A DNA stretch of 64,000 bases from Atriophallophorus winterbourni (GCA_013407085.1 JACCGJ010008729.1:1-64000), one strand, 5' to 3'; shown: positions 40,001 to 51,884, numbered from the stretch's first letter. Numbers and translations: made by a program. Notes: generated from the sequence alone by a model not told the origin.

Positions 40001-43000
40001 TCATTGCCGACCATGTCGTTGTCTCTGGAACATGCAAACACAAAATGAAATGCAACCAATACACAAAAAGATGGAGATGAATAAATAATGCGTTTGCAGC
40101 TCGTTGAATGGGTAATACATCACGTCAAATGTTGAAAGTGTTTTCTGTTGGGTGATCGGAAATCGATGAAATGGAATGAGTCGCTTAAACACCGCGTCAT
40201 CAACTCTGGGCAACCAAGGGTCGGGATCTTGTGCGGCAGGGATGTGTTCAACTTGAAGGAGTTTTGGCAAAGCTCTGGGGATGAAAGCAGAAATTCAGTA
40301 GTTTCCACACGTTGAATTTAATACATGTGATTAGTGGAAATTGCGAGTGATGGAGCTTGATTACCAACAGAAGAAAAACGACTTTGCGGTCGAAGTTATG
40401 GGATGGATGCCAATTAAATAGAAAGGTGTACAGATCAAGAAGCAAAAGTGATTAGTGATCAGACCTAATGTGTGATATGCTATTGGATACCACGAGACAT
40501 TAGCTGGAAAACCATAGTTTAGCACATCCAGGTTTAATTTTCTATTTATTAATTTGTTATTCTCATTTTCAATCAAGTCGATGTAAGGGTTAACATAGCT
40601 GAAGGCATGTACAGTTAAAATTAGAAAACAGCTATCTCGTTGATATTTTGTAATTGTGTAACGTGTGTATTTGTATCAAACATTGATGTAAAGCTGAAAT
40701 TTTAAATAAAGCTTTTGACTTCTTCAAGTACTCGAGCGCGGTTACAGTGTGGATACACATCCCCGAGCAAGGTGAGTCACCGAAAGCATATTGAATAAAA
40801 AAAAACCAGTTATTGACAGACGCACGGTTTACACGCCTACGGAGATCGCTCACATTTCTTGGAAACATAAGCAAGTAAATATATGTTCATAGTTTCAGAG
40901 TATTCAATGGTATTTGGCATTTTCATTGCTCTGCTTCTGAAGCACGCTTTGAGGACGAGGACAGAAGGCATTTACCTACGCACGCGAAGTGATAGCAAGC
41001 TTTCCAACCTGAACCAGTTGTGAGCACAAACCAAGGTACGGGATTTGATAATCCGTGACCTGCTGTTTGCCGACGATGTAGCCATTATTGCTCACTCCCA
41101 AGAGAACCTACAGTCGCTAATGGACTGTTTTTCGTCGGCATGCAAAGACTTTGGTCTGACAATCAGCATGAGCAAGACCAAAGTCCTTGGTCAAGGGATT
41201 GTATCGCCTCCAATCATCACTGTTGGAAACTGTCAGCTTGAATCAGTACATCAATTCACATATCTTGGTTCAACCATTGCGGCTAACCTCTCGCTAGAAA
41301 CGGAGATTGATAAGCGGATTGGAAGAGCAGCTGTCATTTTGTCCCGATTGAACTCTCGTGTTTGGGGTAACCGCAAGTTGAGTGAAAAAACAAAGATGAT
41401 GGTATACAGCGCGTGCGTACTAAATGCTTTACTGTACGGTACTGAAACCTGAACCTGCCACGCAAGACACGAACAGAAGCATCCGACGTATGTTGAACAT
41501 ATCGTGGATGGACAAAGTGACTAATGCTGAAATGCTTTTAAAGCTGGTCTACAGAGAATGTTCACGCTACTACGACAACGCGGCCTGCGGTGTCTTGGCC
41601 AAGTGGAAAATGGTCGTATTCCGAAAGATCTACTCTATGGTGAGTTGAAATCAGGAAGTCGATCATTGAGCAGACCGCACTTGCGGTACAAAGACGTTTG
41701 AAAATGAGATATGAAAGCTCTTGGTATTAACTCCGCGATTTGCGAACAACTTGCTCTTGACCGCTCACATTTGAGGCACTGTGTAAAGCGTCATCTGCAA
41801 GCTGGGGAGAAGCAGATACAGCTCTTGGCTGCTGAACGCAGATCACGCCGACGGCGTGCAACTTACGCCGATCGACCGAGTTCTGCCTATTGTTGCGAGC
41901 GCTGCGGGAGAGACTGTTCCTCCCAAATCGGACTGTTTAGTCATTCAAAAAGCTGTAAAACATGAAAAAATCATGCGATTGCGATGTACACCCATGGTCG
42001 ACATCAACCTTCATCTACCGTAATGCATCTGCACTACACAGCCAACATTGTGCTAAACTAATTTGCAATCGGGAGTGAACTGCATGCGGAAAACGCTGGA
42101 GTCTCACTGCTCTTTTCCATTCTCTTATATCTATCTAGACCTGGGCAACATGACAGTAACTTAGCTATTTGTCTGAATCAGACTTGTGAGTTCATACGTA
42201 TGCATACGCACATATACCGAAGTCTCAAGGCGAGGTTTATTCTGCGGCGAGACATCCTTGAAACGTAAAGATCAAACACTACCATTTTTATCACTAGGTG
42301 GCTCGTTGGTCGCAACAACCCTTGATCGACAAATATATTATAGTAACCCGAAGTTGTTACGAAACGTTAGCAATTCTTCGCAGAAAAGTAGTGTCAAAAA
42401 CAGCGATGTAGTGGAAATAACAAGGTTTCACATGAGTCTGCATAGGCGTGAAACTGAATCAACTATGTTGTCCTCAATTTATCTAAATAGACGGTGAGGA
42501 AAGGAATGCATTTAATCAATGGCACAGTTTTTGCAATTAATTGGCAGAAAATATGTAAGGGCTAATGAGGAATGATTTGGTTTAACTTCGGGTATTCAAC
42601 AGGACCGAGAGATAAATGAAGCTTCAAAGTTATCGGTGACTAGAGACAGCCAGAGATTTCTGAAAGCTATCGAGTGATGTGAAGTAAAAGGGGTAAAAAA
42701 GCTTTCGCTATTTGGGCATACAACAAGGGGTATAGCCGTACTTCAACGAACTTCAATCATGAAATAACTTCAGAATCACTACCAACAATGCTTCATTTGT
42801 TTGGATCTAGGCAACAACATCGAACGCAAATGTATCAGTTAACATCCTACAATACAGCCATATTGAAAGCATGTACACCTCATTCACATAAGCAAAACTG
42901 ATTAACAGCAAACCTAGTTTTTAGCAGTACAACTCAGCCATTTTGAATGCGATATGCAACTGGAACAATATATCGCCAACGTGATTTGTCGATCACCACA

Positions 43001-43161
43001 GATGACTCACCGAACTTGGTCATTGATGAGGCTGAAACGCAACATATCGTAGAAATGCGGCAAGGACGCGACCTGTTCAAACGGGAGCGGTGTTAGAAAC
43101 GCGGACAGGTAAACACCCAGAGCACCAGCGGCAACCGCAGTGAAGTGAGATAGACAGCCAT
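40001..43161 (-). CDS. Unrecognised membrane-anchored protein, last two exons (gene 3)
   Basis: Exon 43161-43011 (acceptor TTCTTTTCAG, strong donor GTGAGT) has a hydrophobic stretch, HFTAVAAGALGVYLSAFLTP, followed by EQVASLPHFYDMLRFSLIND. It ends two bases into a codon and joins in phase to 40274-40001 (acceptor CATCCCCAG), which reads ALPKLLQVEHIPAAQDPDPW and VFKRLIPFHRFPITQQKTL, then a membrane segment (HYLFISIFLCIGCISFCVCM) and a short basic tail before TGA at 40003-40001. The layout fits a single-pass protein with a lumenal or extracellular N-terminal body. Upstream exons were not settled. The 2.7-kb intron contains the RTE copy at 40905-42010. The family is unknown. Confidence 0.5.
40905..42010 (+). 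mobile_element. RTE-like retrotransposon, 5'-truncated, best preserved copy
   Basis: Begins inside the RT palm (HALRTRTEGIYLRTRSDSKL) and continues to motif C LLFADDVAIIAHSQENLQSL (near 41065), SKTKVLGQ and the long C-terminal block open from 41045 to 41452. After a stop and shifts, the last frame (41711-41965) ends in a Cys-rich finger CCERCGRDCSSQIGLFSHSK. The conserved 3' end contains GCGATGTACACCCATGGTCG near 41980. It inserted in the intron of gene 3 and is directly followed by an S repeat. Confidence 0.82.
42018..42198 (-). repeat. SINE-like dispersed repeat S, copy 3
   Basis: A diverged copy in the orientation opposite to the reference, starting within about 10 bp of the RTE 3' end. 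CTAGACCTGGGCAACATGAC and the distal end are recognisable, and the internal stem is damaged. Confidence 0.6.
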
Positions 43162-43169
43162 CTGAAAAG

Positions 43170-44735
43170 AACGACCAAAGAAAGTGAGCAAGCTCGGAGT
43201 GAGCAGTCATGAGTTGCTTCGGCTGAAGGGTAATTAGGATGACAGTTCAAAATGCGAGAATGAAAGAATTGTAAAAGAAGGTAAAATAAAAAGGGGGCCT
43301 TTCAAAAAAGAGGCGAATAGAACGATCGTTTTAGGGTGTACTACTGTCATTTGAATTAACTGAAGTTCGGTGTTAAAAACAGAACAAGATTGGTTGGAAA
43401 GTAGCAAGGTAAACAAGATTTGACCTTGACAGCAACGTTGGATTCTAACAACGAACTGTTGTACTCACGAACAGAACCGCAAGGTGATTCTAGATGAAAC
43501 GTTTGAAAGTTTATAAATGACCACTTTTGTTATTGCTCACATCTCCCGCTCCACTTTTCGGATGAGCGGAAACGACAAAGTTGAACATTCACAACAAATT
43601 CCATTTGCGAAGAAAACGAGCGGAATCAAAGTATTGTACACCCCCTGTGATCATAAATGATGCTTGATGCTATTAAGTCAAGATATCACCAAATATCGAC
43701 TGAACATTCATTCAAACATAGGACAAAAGATTCCAGGCAACCAAGGCAACGCCTGTAGCCAATGGGAAAAGTGGATTGGGCAAGAAAACAAGTTTGCAAG
43801 TGATCGATATTGACAATATTGTCCGTCTGCTCCGACAACCGTTAGTACAGGAGCAAGCTTAACAAAGCTCAATTGTAGACACAATATATTTTATTTGGCT
43901 GGATTCCCCAAAAACACAGCGTTGAGGACTAATCGCGTCAGGCAAAATTTCACGTAGTATTATAACCTACTCCCGTAGGTTGGAGTCCTGTCTTGTTAAC
44001 CAGAAGACACATTGAGAAAAGCGAGTCAGGGAGGCTACGAATCGCGAGTAGGCGATTTTACCGTTTGAGATGTGGAGCTGTTTAATCCGAACTCGAGAAG
44101 TGTGAGCACAAACTAAATGACGAGAAAATACATGACAACTTACCAATATTTGCAGCCGTGAGATTGGAGGACAGCATTCAAAACTAAATACTTTTCAACA
44201 ATAAAATGTAGTTTCAAGAAGTACCTTAGATTTGGATGGAAACGTGTGTCGGGACAAGAATGAATCAAAGGAATTTAAATTCAGTGAAACAACTGGATGA
44301 GAAGAGCTTTAATTTCCGAAAGAAAATCCAACAGAAAATCTCATTCGAAAGTAGCGGTGTTGAGGCCACAATTTCTAAACGAAAGAACCATTCTAGGTAA
44401 GGGATCAAATGGTTCATGGTACGAAGTACGCTGGGGAAAGGTTCCCGTAAGCGTAATCACAGAAACTGAAAAGCCAACTTTGTAAATCGTACTTAAACCC
44501 GGATTATAGTTTATAATTTCGAGGTCTGATAGGCTGTTCACTGTCGACGGTATCAATACATATTTTAATTTTTTTTACAGACCAGCGAGATCGGTGTTCA
44601 TCACTAAATTCTTGAATAAAAGTCGATAAGTGGTTGAGGTTGACTTACTGAATAGGGTGCTTTAACAATTACTTGCCTGATGATTACCAATACACAGTTC
44701 ACACACGAGTCTAGCTGAAAATTAAGGTTGTGTAT
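43170..44735. other. Stretch upstream of the gene 3 exons
   Basis: Should contain earlier gene 3 exons. A minus-strand open block at about 44490-44340 after GGCTTTTCAG (ITLTGTFPQRTSYHEPFDPL) is a weak candidate; its donor and phase could not be decided. Confidence 0.25.
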
Positions 44736-44739
44736 GCAA

Positions 44740-45020
44740 AGAAATTTGAGTGCAATCGGTTAGAGCACGTTTTTGGGTAACGTTTCACTTCTGACACAGA
44801 AGCTTCGTCAGACCAACGGTGATAGCCAGGACAGGGAACATGATTAAGTAGTAGTCAACCCCCCACCACTTATTTGACCTTACCGCTAAACAGCCTATAG
44901 TACACCCACGGTGTGTCACGTCTCATAGGCATGATCAGGATTTACCTACTAGTGTATCCGCATCAATCTAATACAAGTGAACACGGTCAAGGTCAGTTGA
45001 CACAGCGGCCCACATGCGTG
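44740..45020 (-). repeat. Hammerhead-repeat family 2, single unit
   Basis: Matches 9850-10140 over most of its length, starting ATGCAAAGAAA, through the hammerhead at about 44775-44817, to GCGGCCCACATG near 45010. The core (CTGACGA plus extra A), stem II (CTTCTG / CAGAAG) and GAAACGTTACCC are the same as in copy 1. Confidence 0.7.
44775..44817 (-). ncRNA. Hammerhead-like ribozyme, family 2, copy 3
   Basis: Minus strand: GGT, CTGACGA + A, GCTTCTG - TGT - CAGAAGT, GAAAC, GTT, ACCC. Core and stem II are identical to copy 1 at 9881-9925 although the flanks differ, consistent with a conserved function. Stem I has only three firm pairs. Confidence 0.58.
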
Positions 45021-45254
45021 AGGTTGGGTATATTCCCTGAAATGTGCACCTTTGGCAGAATTCGAGCATGGCCCGCCCGATTGAAAAGCGGATTCCAATC
45101 GGATCAATGTACACAAACCGAACTAGTTCCAAACAGACTGATTCCAGGTACACAGATTACTACGTATAAAATCATGAACCTGGATTTAGAAAAAGCCGAG
45201 GCTGCAAAAAGGTTGAAGTACTGTCACGCTGCTAAGGGCTAAAGGGATACAGAA

Positions 45255-45385
45255 ACATGAGAGTGGCAGCGAGACTCCAGGGTGCTACCGTGTGCAGCTA
45301 AGTACGGTTGGCAAATCAATTTGGTGATGGTGTTACGTTGACAGCACAGAAGTACTGCACTATTAAAGGATTACCATCCAGTGTG
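45255..45385 (+). repeat. SINE-like dispersed repeat S, partial copy
   Basis: Contains GCAGCGAGACTCCAG, the GGCAAATCAATTT block and AGAAGTACTGCAC; this is the distal half of the repeat. Confidence 0.5.
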
Positions 45386-45894
45386 ATGTTTGTTGTGTTC
45401 AATTCCTTTATACCAGAGAATACGTTATTTAAAAATATTCAAAGTTTTAGCTCAAGACTAATTTTGAAACAACAAATTAAATTCATATTTCGCATAAAAT
45501 ACTATTCGCTGAACATGCACATAACACACCAACGAGATAAATTTGACGGAAATTTATCAAGAAAAAGTTGTTTTAGCAAAATATGATGACGCCAACAGTA
45601 TGCAGGATATTTGATGTGAAGACGTTCTGAAGGAGAATATGATGAAGTTTAATTCAGTTTCGAAAAGGAATCAACGCACATGCGAAAGTTAAACCATTTG
45701 CCAATACAATTTGAGAGACTGTGCCTTTCTGGAACATTGATAGAATACAGTCTCAAGTAGAGTTGTCAAAACTTGAGGGTCGCTTGTGGGTAATGACTTC
45801 TAGCACAACGGTTAAGCATGTATAAAGCCGTTGCCACGTTTTGAATTTAGATCCGGTTTAGGAGACGATTTCGATGCACCTGTTGGATGCACGA

Positions 45895-46020
45895 ATATGA
45901 ATGAATGAAAGCACAAGCCTGATCTAGGCAACGTGCCGAACAGTCAGAGACTGCACGTGGGCTGATGTACTGTAAGGTTGCCCAGGCCAAGACAGATATG
46001 ACATTCATCCAGCTGGATGA
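45895..46020 (+). repeat. SINE-like dispersed repeat S, partial copy
   Basis: Proximal half: GAAAGCACAAGCCTGATCTA, AGTCAGAGACTGCACGTGGG and GGTTGCCCAGGCC are clear. Confidence 0.65.
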
Positions 46021-46039
46021 ATGAATTAGAGTTAGCGAT

Positions 46040-46200
46040 ATGAAAACAACTCTGTTGTTGTTAGCCTCCGTCGGTCGATGTCGACCATGGATGTACATCA
46101 CAATCGCATGAATTTCGTGTTTTACAGCTTTTTGAATGACTTAACAGTCCGATTCGGGAGGAACAATCTCTCCCACAGCGCTTGCAACGACCCGATATGA
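46040..46200 (-). mobile_element. RTE-like LINE, 3' terminal fragment
   Basis: The reverse complement of the 41870-42010 end: GTCGACCATGGATGTACATC near 46077, and the finger-coding part TCTCTCCCACAGCGCTTGCA near 46171. Same family as 27830, 40905 and 20710. Confidence 0.65.
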
Positions 46201-46457
46201 ATAACATAACCGAACAACCCAAACGTCAGTATGCCTTGTTGAGTTCATGATTTGTGTTTCCAATTATTCACGACATGCACCATATAGTCGTCCAGTGCAC
46301 GTTGGCGAAGTTACTGCCATATTGATAAGGGGTAGACACTTATCGGGCAGAAGTTAGTCAATAGGCATTACATATCCATGATCAACATTAATTGAAGGAA
46401 GCCAACAACATATACAACTAAAACTCTATAAAATACGACGAAGGACAGGTATAAATT

Positions 46458-46613
46458 CGCTTAAACTGAAGCGACAAGGCAAATGAAGCGACAAGGCAAA
46501 TAAAGTTATGGTGGAACCAGAATCAGCGGTAGAATTTCTACTTGTCGCTTAAACTGAAGCGACAAGGCAAATAAAGTTATGGTGGAACCAGAATCAGCGG
46601 TAGAATTTCTACT
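46458..46613. repeat. Nested tandem duplication
   Basis: A block of about 70 bp (CGCTTAAACTGAAGCGACAA to GGTAGAATTTCTACT) occurs twice in direct orientation. Inside the first copy a 17-bp word (GAAGCGACAAGGCAAA and one base) is itself doubled. The copies are essentially identical, so the event is recent. Confidence 0.9.
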
Positions 46614-46619
46614 GAGTAT

Positions 46620-47280
46620 GTAAAGCCAAACAAAAATGGAAAAAATTAAGCAAAATATTTTTCGCGCTTCAATTTCAGACACGGCGGTGTTAACTCACCC
46701 GACATTTGTAATTCTGTCAGTAATTTGCGGTCTTCAATGTGAGCGGAGTTGTGTAGATCCGAGAAACATCCCAGGGGGTGTTGCCAGGATAAAATTTGAC
46801 GAAGAAGATTGAACGATGCAAATTGAAAGTAACCAGCGCTTCCACAAATGGATACTAAAAGAAAAAAGAAATCATTGGAGTTAAGTAAATGGAAGAATTA
46901 CGATGCCTTGGACATCAGCTCAGGGCGGTGAAGCTAAACTGCACATATGCGCCTCAGGCGAGGTTTCGAGTACTCGTGGAACACAATTGCTAATTGTGCT
47001 CGAAATCGATACCTTCATCACCCCCGGGCTTGTAATCATTGCCGGTGATTGTCGAGCACGCGAATGCGAGAGACACTCCACCTACAGTGGACGGCATTGT
47101 AATATCCGTAATATTTCGAGCTGCTAGAATAGCATGTAAGCAGCAAAGCTAACAATAGCTCGACTTCATAATGCGTTTTCAAACATTTGACATCGTGGTG
47201 AAATAAAACCCGTTTCGATAATCGGTGTTTGCGCACCATCACTGGAGTGTGTTGGCATTATAAGTTACGTAAGGCATTTA
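46620..47280. other. Intergenic stretch without recognised features
   Basis: No splice-flanked block or repeat was recognised. Confidence 0.35.
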
Positions 47281-47284
47281 TCTT

Positions 47285-47510
47285 TAATGTATGTATGAGA
47301 TTACAAACTTGATCCAGAGAAAGTGCCACACAGTCACGGACTGCACTTGGGCTAAGATAATGTCAGGTTGCATAGGCCTAGGCACATGTAAGGAAAAACA
47401 CCAGTGAGACTCCACCCCGTGTTTATATGTACACAGAATCGGTGGCAAATCAGTTTAGTACGGTGTTACCTACGAAATACTGAAGCACTGCACGATGGCA
47501 CATTCCTGCA
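47285..47510 (+). repeat. SINE-like dispersed repeat S, diverged copy
   Basis: Recognised by AAAGTGCC, ACTGCACTTGGGCTAAGATA, GTGAGACTCCA and AGCACTGCACGATGG in the right order. The internal 9-bp stem is lost. Confidence 0.55.
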
Positions 47511-47669
47511 GAACTTGCGTTGTGCACAATAGAATCTTTGGGAGCGACATAGATAAACAAAAACAAGTTAGCACGCATAGATGTAAATGGTCAACTCATC
47601 ATTTTCCTAACGCGGTTTTTAGCTAGATTCTGAGTTGGTTTTGACAGGTAAATTAACTACATTTTGGGC

Positions 47670-47960
47670 GCACCATCTCCCAGGTTGTGGTCAGAAAGAT
47701 CCTAATTCCCAATGGCTCCTTACTCTCAGGGATATCAGAAAAATCGTATTCAGCGGCAATCATTCTCAGTCTTCGAATAATCATCTATCTTGTCAAGTGG
47801 AAGGGCAAGAACCGCTTGTTATGACGAGTGAAAAAAGAAAGCTGTCATGCTGATGTCGCTGTACTCGTTCACGATACCTGATCGAATGCATGTTTGATTC
47901 CAGCGGTAGGCACCATAGTCCAGTGTGTCTGCGCATAATCTTCTACAGGTTCAGAAGCTT
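47670..47960 (+). mobile_element. LINE C-terminal fragment with 3' UTR
   Basis: The reading HLPGCGQKDPNSQWLLTLRD corresponds to LPGWGPKAPPNSWLETLRDM on the minus strand at 51482-51808. It is followed by a 3' stretch shared with 8265-8395. A different LINE family from the RTE copies with the Cys-rich finger. Confidence 0.55.
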
Positions 47961-47999
47961 TTTAGGTCTGTTATAATCGATGAATAGTCGATGTTGCAG

Positions 48000-48680
48000 C
48001 AGAGACAGTCATTGCGCTCTAACAATCTTTGCGTTGTTCTTAGCCCAACTGACAGAAAAACAGAACAAGACCGGAATGGAACGTTGATCGGGAGTCCAAG
48101 GTCCAAGCGTCCAGTGAGTGCATTAGACCGTGGACATGGTTTGTTTTTTATATGGCAACAACAGAGTTAACGTGTGAGGGTACAGAATAATCGTGGGAAA
48201 GAGCATAGTGGGAATGATGGAAGTTCGTTGTCATGGGCGAGTCAGACAATTTGAATGTAGTGAAGATGGGGATTTGTTGCCAAGGCACAGCAAGGCTCAC
48301 CCAACAGCAATTTCTTTCCGTTTTGAACTTCAGTCAATTAGGTAATCCGGCTTCTTTAATTCGTTAGGAGGGTACCCAGCTAACAAGACCCCGCCATTAT
48401 CCATCTCTCTAGGCTTTTGACATGTCATGGCTGTCCATCATGGTGATGATGAATAATGCTTAGGTAGGAAATAGGAATGCATAACCTTTGACAGATAAGC
48501 AAACCGAAAAAAGGAGCGCTTCAACAATATTTTATTATACCATTGCTGGGTTGTAAATGTACATTCACATGAGGCGCATTAAGGGGCATAGGAGTACGCA
48601 GCATGACAGCTGATTTATTATAATCCTACCTTATTGAAGTTCAATACTCTAGTGTGTGCGTGTTTTTACAACTAGGTAGT
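48000..48680. other. Intergenic stretch without recognised features
   Basis: No gene or named repeat seen. Confidence 0.35.
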
Positions 48681-48689
48681 CTGGTATGA

Positions 48690-48935
48690 TGGTATGAAAG
48701 CACAAGCCTGATCCAGGCAAAGTGCCGCACAGTCAGAGACTGCATGTGGGCTAAGATACTGTCAGGTTGCCCAGGCTTAGACAGGTATGAGGAAGAAAAA
48801 AGAACAGGAAATGGTAGTGAGACTCCAACCCGTTTCACCATGCAGCTCACTACCTCTGACCAATCAATTTAGCACGGTGTTAGCCGCACAGCACAAAGTA
48901 CTGCACAATTGCACATCCGTGCACAGAGTCTGAGC
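48690..48935 (+). repeat. SINE-like dispersed repeat S, full copy
   Basis: Complete from GGTATGAAAGCACAAGCC to CGTGCACAGA, with the perfect internal stem GGTAGTGAG / CTCACTACC. Confidence 0.75.
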
Positions 48936-49151
48936 AAGCAATGTGGATGTGCATTGTGTTTGAATGAATTTCACATACTTTGTTCCAGCATGAGATCCTT
49001 GTCCAGAAGTTTCATTTTGGGATTAAGGAGAATTTTGGAAAATTCCTGAAACGCTGAGGTGCACAGAAACACTTCCAGTGATGCGAGACTATGAGCGCTT
49101 TTGACGAGAAATGCATTCACAGAGGAAACACAATCAATCTGCCAAAAAGAA

Positions 49152-49970
49152 TCAGAGTTTACGAAGAGAATTTACTTTTTTCAATACTGATAAAATGAGG
49201 ATTTGATGCATCAACTGATAGCCAATTAAATCGGTTCTGCGTAGATATCTAGCGCACGAATCCGGTAATTGGCATTGTTTTTTCCCATCAGTTTGGACGA
49301 TTAATTCAGCAAGACAATTATCGCTGACCTCTTCCGTTAAATCATCAGCGGAATCCCCGAAATCATCAATAATGTTTGAATCGTACAGCACGCTTGCATA
49401 GTTTGGTTTCCAGTTAAGCTGGAACAGCTTGCCCATCTTACTAAAGTAGGAAGTATTTCGATTTCTCAAAGAATGAAGAGCTTGGGGTAAAAATCCGTTT
49501 ATTTGTTTCAACTTGTTTTCCAAATCTGAATGCACTTTGTTGAAAACGGTAGTGCCGATGAGAAAGTGACTTTCGACAAGTGCATTAATGTGATCTATTA
49601 TCAATAAGTAAAAAGCGAAAACGAATTGCCTACTTTGCAGAATATGAAGCCCATAGATGCCATCGAAGTTGAAGTTTTGGTGATTCAATTGGTAGTAAGA
49701 GATTAACTTGTCGACTGCAAACAACAACTGGTCAAACATGGAACGCAACACATTTTCAGAATTCGCATATTCGGTATGCAAAGAAAACAAGAACAGACAC
49801 AGGACAAAGGCGTAGATAGTCTGAAATGAAAATAAAAGAGATGAATCGATTTAAAAATAGAAATGTACATTGTTGATTGAGTTAGTAGTTAAGGGATCAC
49901 AGCTATAAAAACGGGTAAGTGCTGTAGAATCTAATAGACTGTGTGTAGACTAAGATACCTTCATAATCAT
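49152..49970 (-). CDS. Secreted protein resembling C16orf89 / DUF4735 family (gene 4)
   Basis: Two exons. Exon 1 is only four codons (ATG at 49970-49968, ending 49959 at donor GTATCT). A 138-nt intron ends CATTTCAG, and exon 2 runs 49820-49152 to a stop. The join gives a 226-residue protein whose start (MIMKTIYAFVLCLFLFSLHT) is a good cleaved signal peptide. The rest is helical and polar, with a late CLAEL - C - C - GYQLMHQ arrangement resembling the C-terminal part of the C16orf89-type DUF4735 family. That family is normally longer, so this would be a short member. The function is unknown; a secreted or lumenal location is inferred from the signal peptide. The assignment rests on motif memory and could be wrong; the gene structure is firmer. 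Confidence 0.6.
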
Positions 49971-50329
49971 GGACAACACTACACCCGTAGCTAATAACGG
50001 GTACATGACCACCATAAAACTACGACAAGAAAAACCGTAGAGATAGGAAAGGGGAGACCTGAAAAAATACTGAAGATTGAGCATGGAAGCACGCCTCGAA
50101 TCAAGCATGCATTCAACCACGTGCTTTGAAACAGTAGAGCGATAACAACACGGGATAAACCGTCAGATTTCAAGTTCAAGTTGCACATGGCTGAAGGTGG
50201 CTAAAAGCCAATCACGCGCCCAGATTTCATTCGACGGTATGCGGTTGAGCACCCGGCACTTCGATATCGAGTATACAGTTCGTACTTTTCACACGTTCTT
50301 GTTTCCGGATATCTGGAAAGTAAGGTAGA

Positions 50330-51480
50330 GGTTCTCTTCACCAGCACGGTGAGAGGTCATCTATTCAGGAAACAATGCAACAATATACGTGATGTATGAA
50401 ATCCCTAGCTTAATCGAGGCAAAGTGCAGCAAAGTCATAGACTGCATGTGGGCTAAGATGCTGTCAGGTTGCCCAGGAGTAGAGAGATATGAGAAGGAAA
50501 ATGGAACAACGTTTTTTTAAAGTTTTCATTATACAATGTGTAGAAATAGTGTAGGTCATTGGGCGTCTAATTCCCTCTTAAAGCTTTACACGTTGGGGAG
50601 ATTTACTAAACCATATGGGATCTTATTCCAGGAGTTGACCACACAGTTGCTGAAAAAGTGCTCACGTACCAGCTACCTAGGTCTACCCCTTATACATGTT
50701 TTACGGGCAAGTTTAAGGAGTCCAATAATATTATCACCCGTTAGACCCTTTAGAATTTTAAAAGCTTTTATTGGGTCGCCTCGCAGCCGCTGTCTTTTTA
50801 GTGAGAACAGATTGAGGTCCTTGAGTCTAGACTCATAGATTTTACATGTCTGACCTCCAAACACGCTAGTCACGAGACCCTTTCCAGACATGCGATAACT
50901 TTTTTTAAGTAAGGTACCCAGAATTGAACACAGTATTCCAAATAAAGTCGCACGACTACTTTGTATAAGGGAATGAAGCTAGAAGGTTTTCGAAATGACA
51001 ACGCTGAGCGCAGTCTGAACAATTCTCTGCGAGCCTTGTTTGCCTCTTCGGCATATTGAGTAAACCACTTAAAATCTCCTGTTATAGTAATACCGAGATC
51101 CTTCACTTTCTGAACAGCAGCTATTCTGATAGTTCCCTTGCCGACTTCTAGTTGTGTTGTCGCCAAATCAGTCGTCAGAACGCAAGTCTTCCATAAGTTT
51201 AGTGGCAAGTCCCGTCTTTGTCCATTCGATTACTTTTTCTAAAGCGTATCTCCACTGTCGGTTCCTGGGATCTTAACATCATCAGCAAACAGGAAGTAAC
51301 GTGAACTCAAGCAGGCTGCTACAAAAATAAGAAAAAGTAGTGGACCAAGCACTGAGCCTTGAGGTACTCCACTGAGTATCACCTATTCCTCCGAGCACAA
51401 CACTAAAATTCTAACATAGTACGATTGGTTAAGAAGCTGCCTAACTGTCTGGCTGTAATTCACCTGTGACGAAACTCATC
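50330..51480 (-). mobile_element. CR1-like family A, RT and C-terminal part
   Basis: The minus strand from about 51480: GVPQGSVLGPLLFLIF-like block (near 51350), motif C FLFADDVKIPG (near 51280), NKARRELFRLRSALSFRKPS, LYLEYCVQFWVPYLKKVIAC, RLRGDPIKAFKILKGLTGDN and a final NSWNKIP reading near 50620. After the stop the 3' UTR ends in a hairpin at 50333-50356. A partial S repeat (50395-50495) sits within the 3' UTR. Several frame breaks; 5' truncated. Confidence 0.75.
50395..50495 (+). repeat. SINE-like dispersed repeat S, partial copy
   Basis: The proximal half is recognisable (GGCAAAGTGCAGCAAAGTCA, GTGGGCTAAGATGCTGTCAG, GTTGCCCAGGAG). Inserted in the 3' UTR of a CR1-like copy. Confidence 0.65.
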
Positions 51481-51481
51481 C

Positions 51482-51850
51482 TTAGCTTGTGCAAATACAA
51501 TGGCGCCACTGACTTCGGTTTGTAGCCATATCGCGTAAGGTTTCCAGCCAACTATTTGGTGGAGCTTTTGGACCCCACCCAGGCAAACGAAATCGCTTAA
51601 CTGAGCCTAGCGCTACGGTGAGTTTCTTCATCCCAACGCGCCACGTTATGAACTGGCCACCCGATCGATTCTCCCAGCTTCTGCCAGGCTCTGCGAATAA
51701 GGCACGGTCCGGTAAATGATGAGTAGGCATTCTCAAAACATGTCGCAGCCATCGCAAATGAGCAAGCATCAGCATTTCACTCAGTCCGTGGCCACCTGGA
51801 ATTAACACCCGCTTGCAACCATCTATGTTTGTAACACGATGCTGCCACCG
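51482..51850 (-). mobile_element. LINE C-terminal fragment (SR2/RTE-like style)
   Basis: The frame 51808-51482 reads LRWLRHVLRMPTHHLPDRAL, then GVGMKK-type linker sequence and LPGWGPKAPPNSWLETLRDM, ending WRHCI. This is the end of a LINE reading frame common in fluke genomes. Inserted between two CR1-like pieces. Confidence 0.65.
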
Positions 51851-51884
51851 AATGCGAGCAATCCCACGCTGATTGCAAGGCTAA

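Noticed and set aside
42335..42375. Hammerhead-like string (TTACGAAACGTTAGC)
   Set aside because: Superficially like family 2, but the core before stem II is not CTGANGA and stem II does not form.
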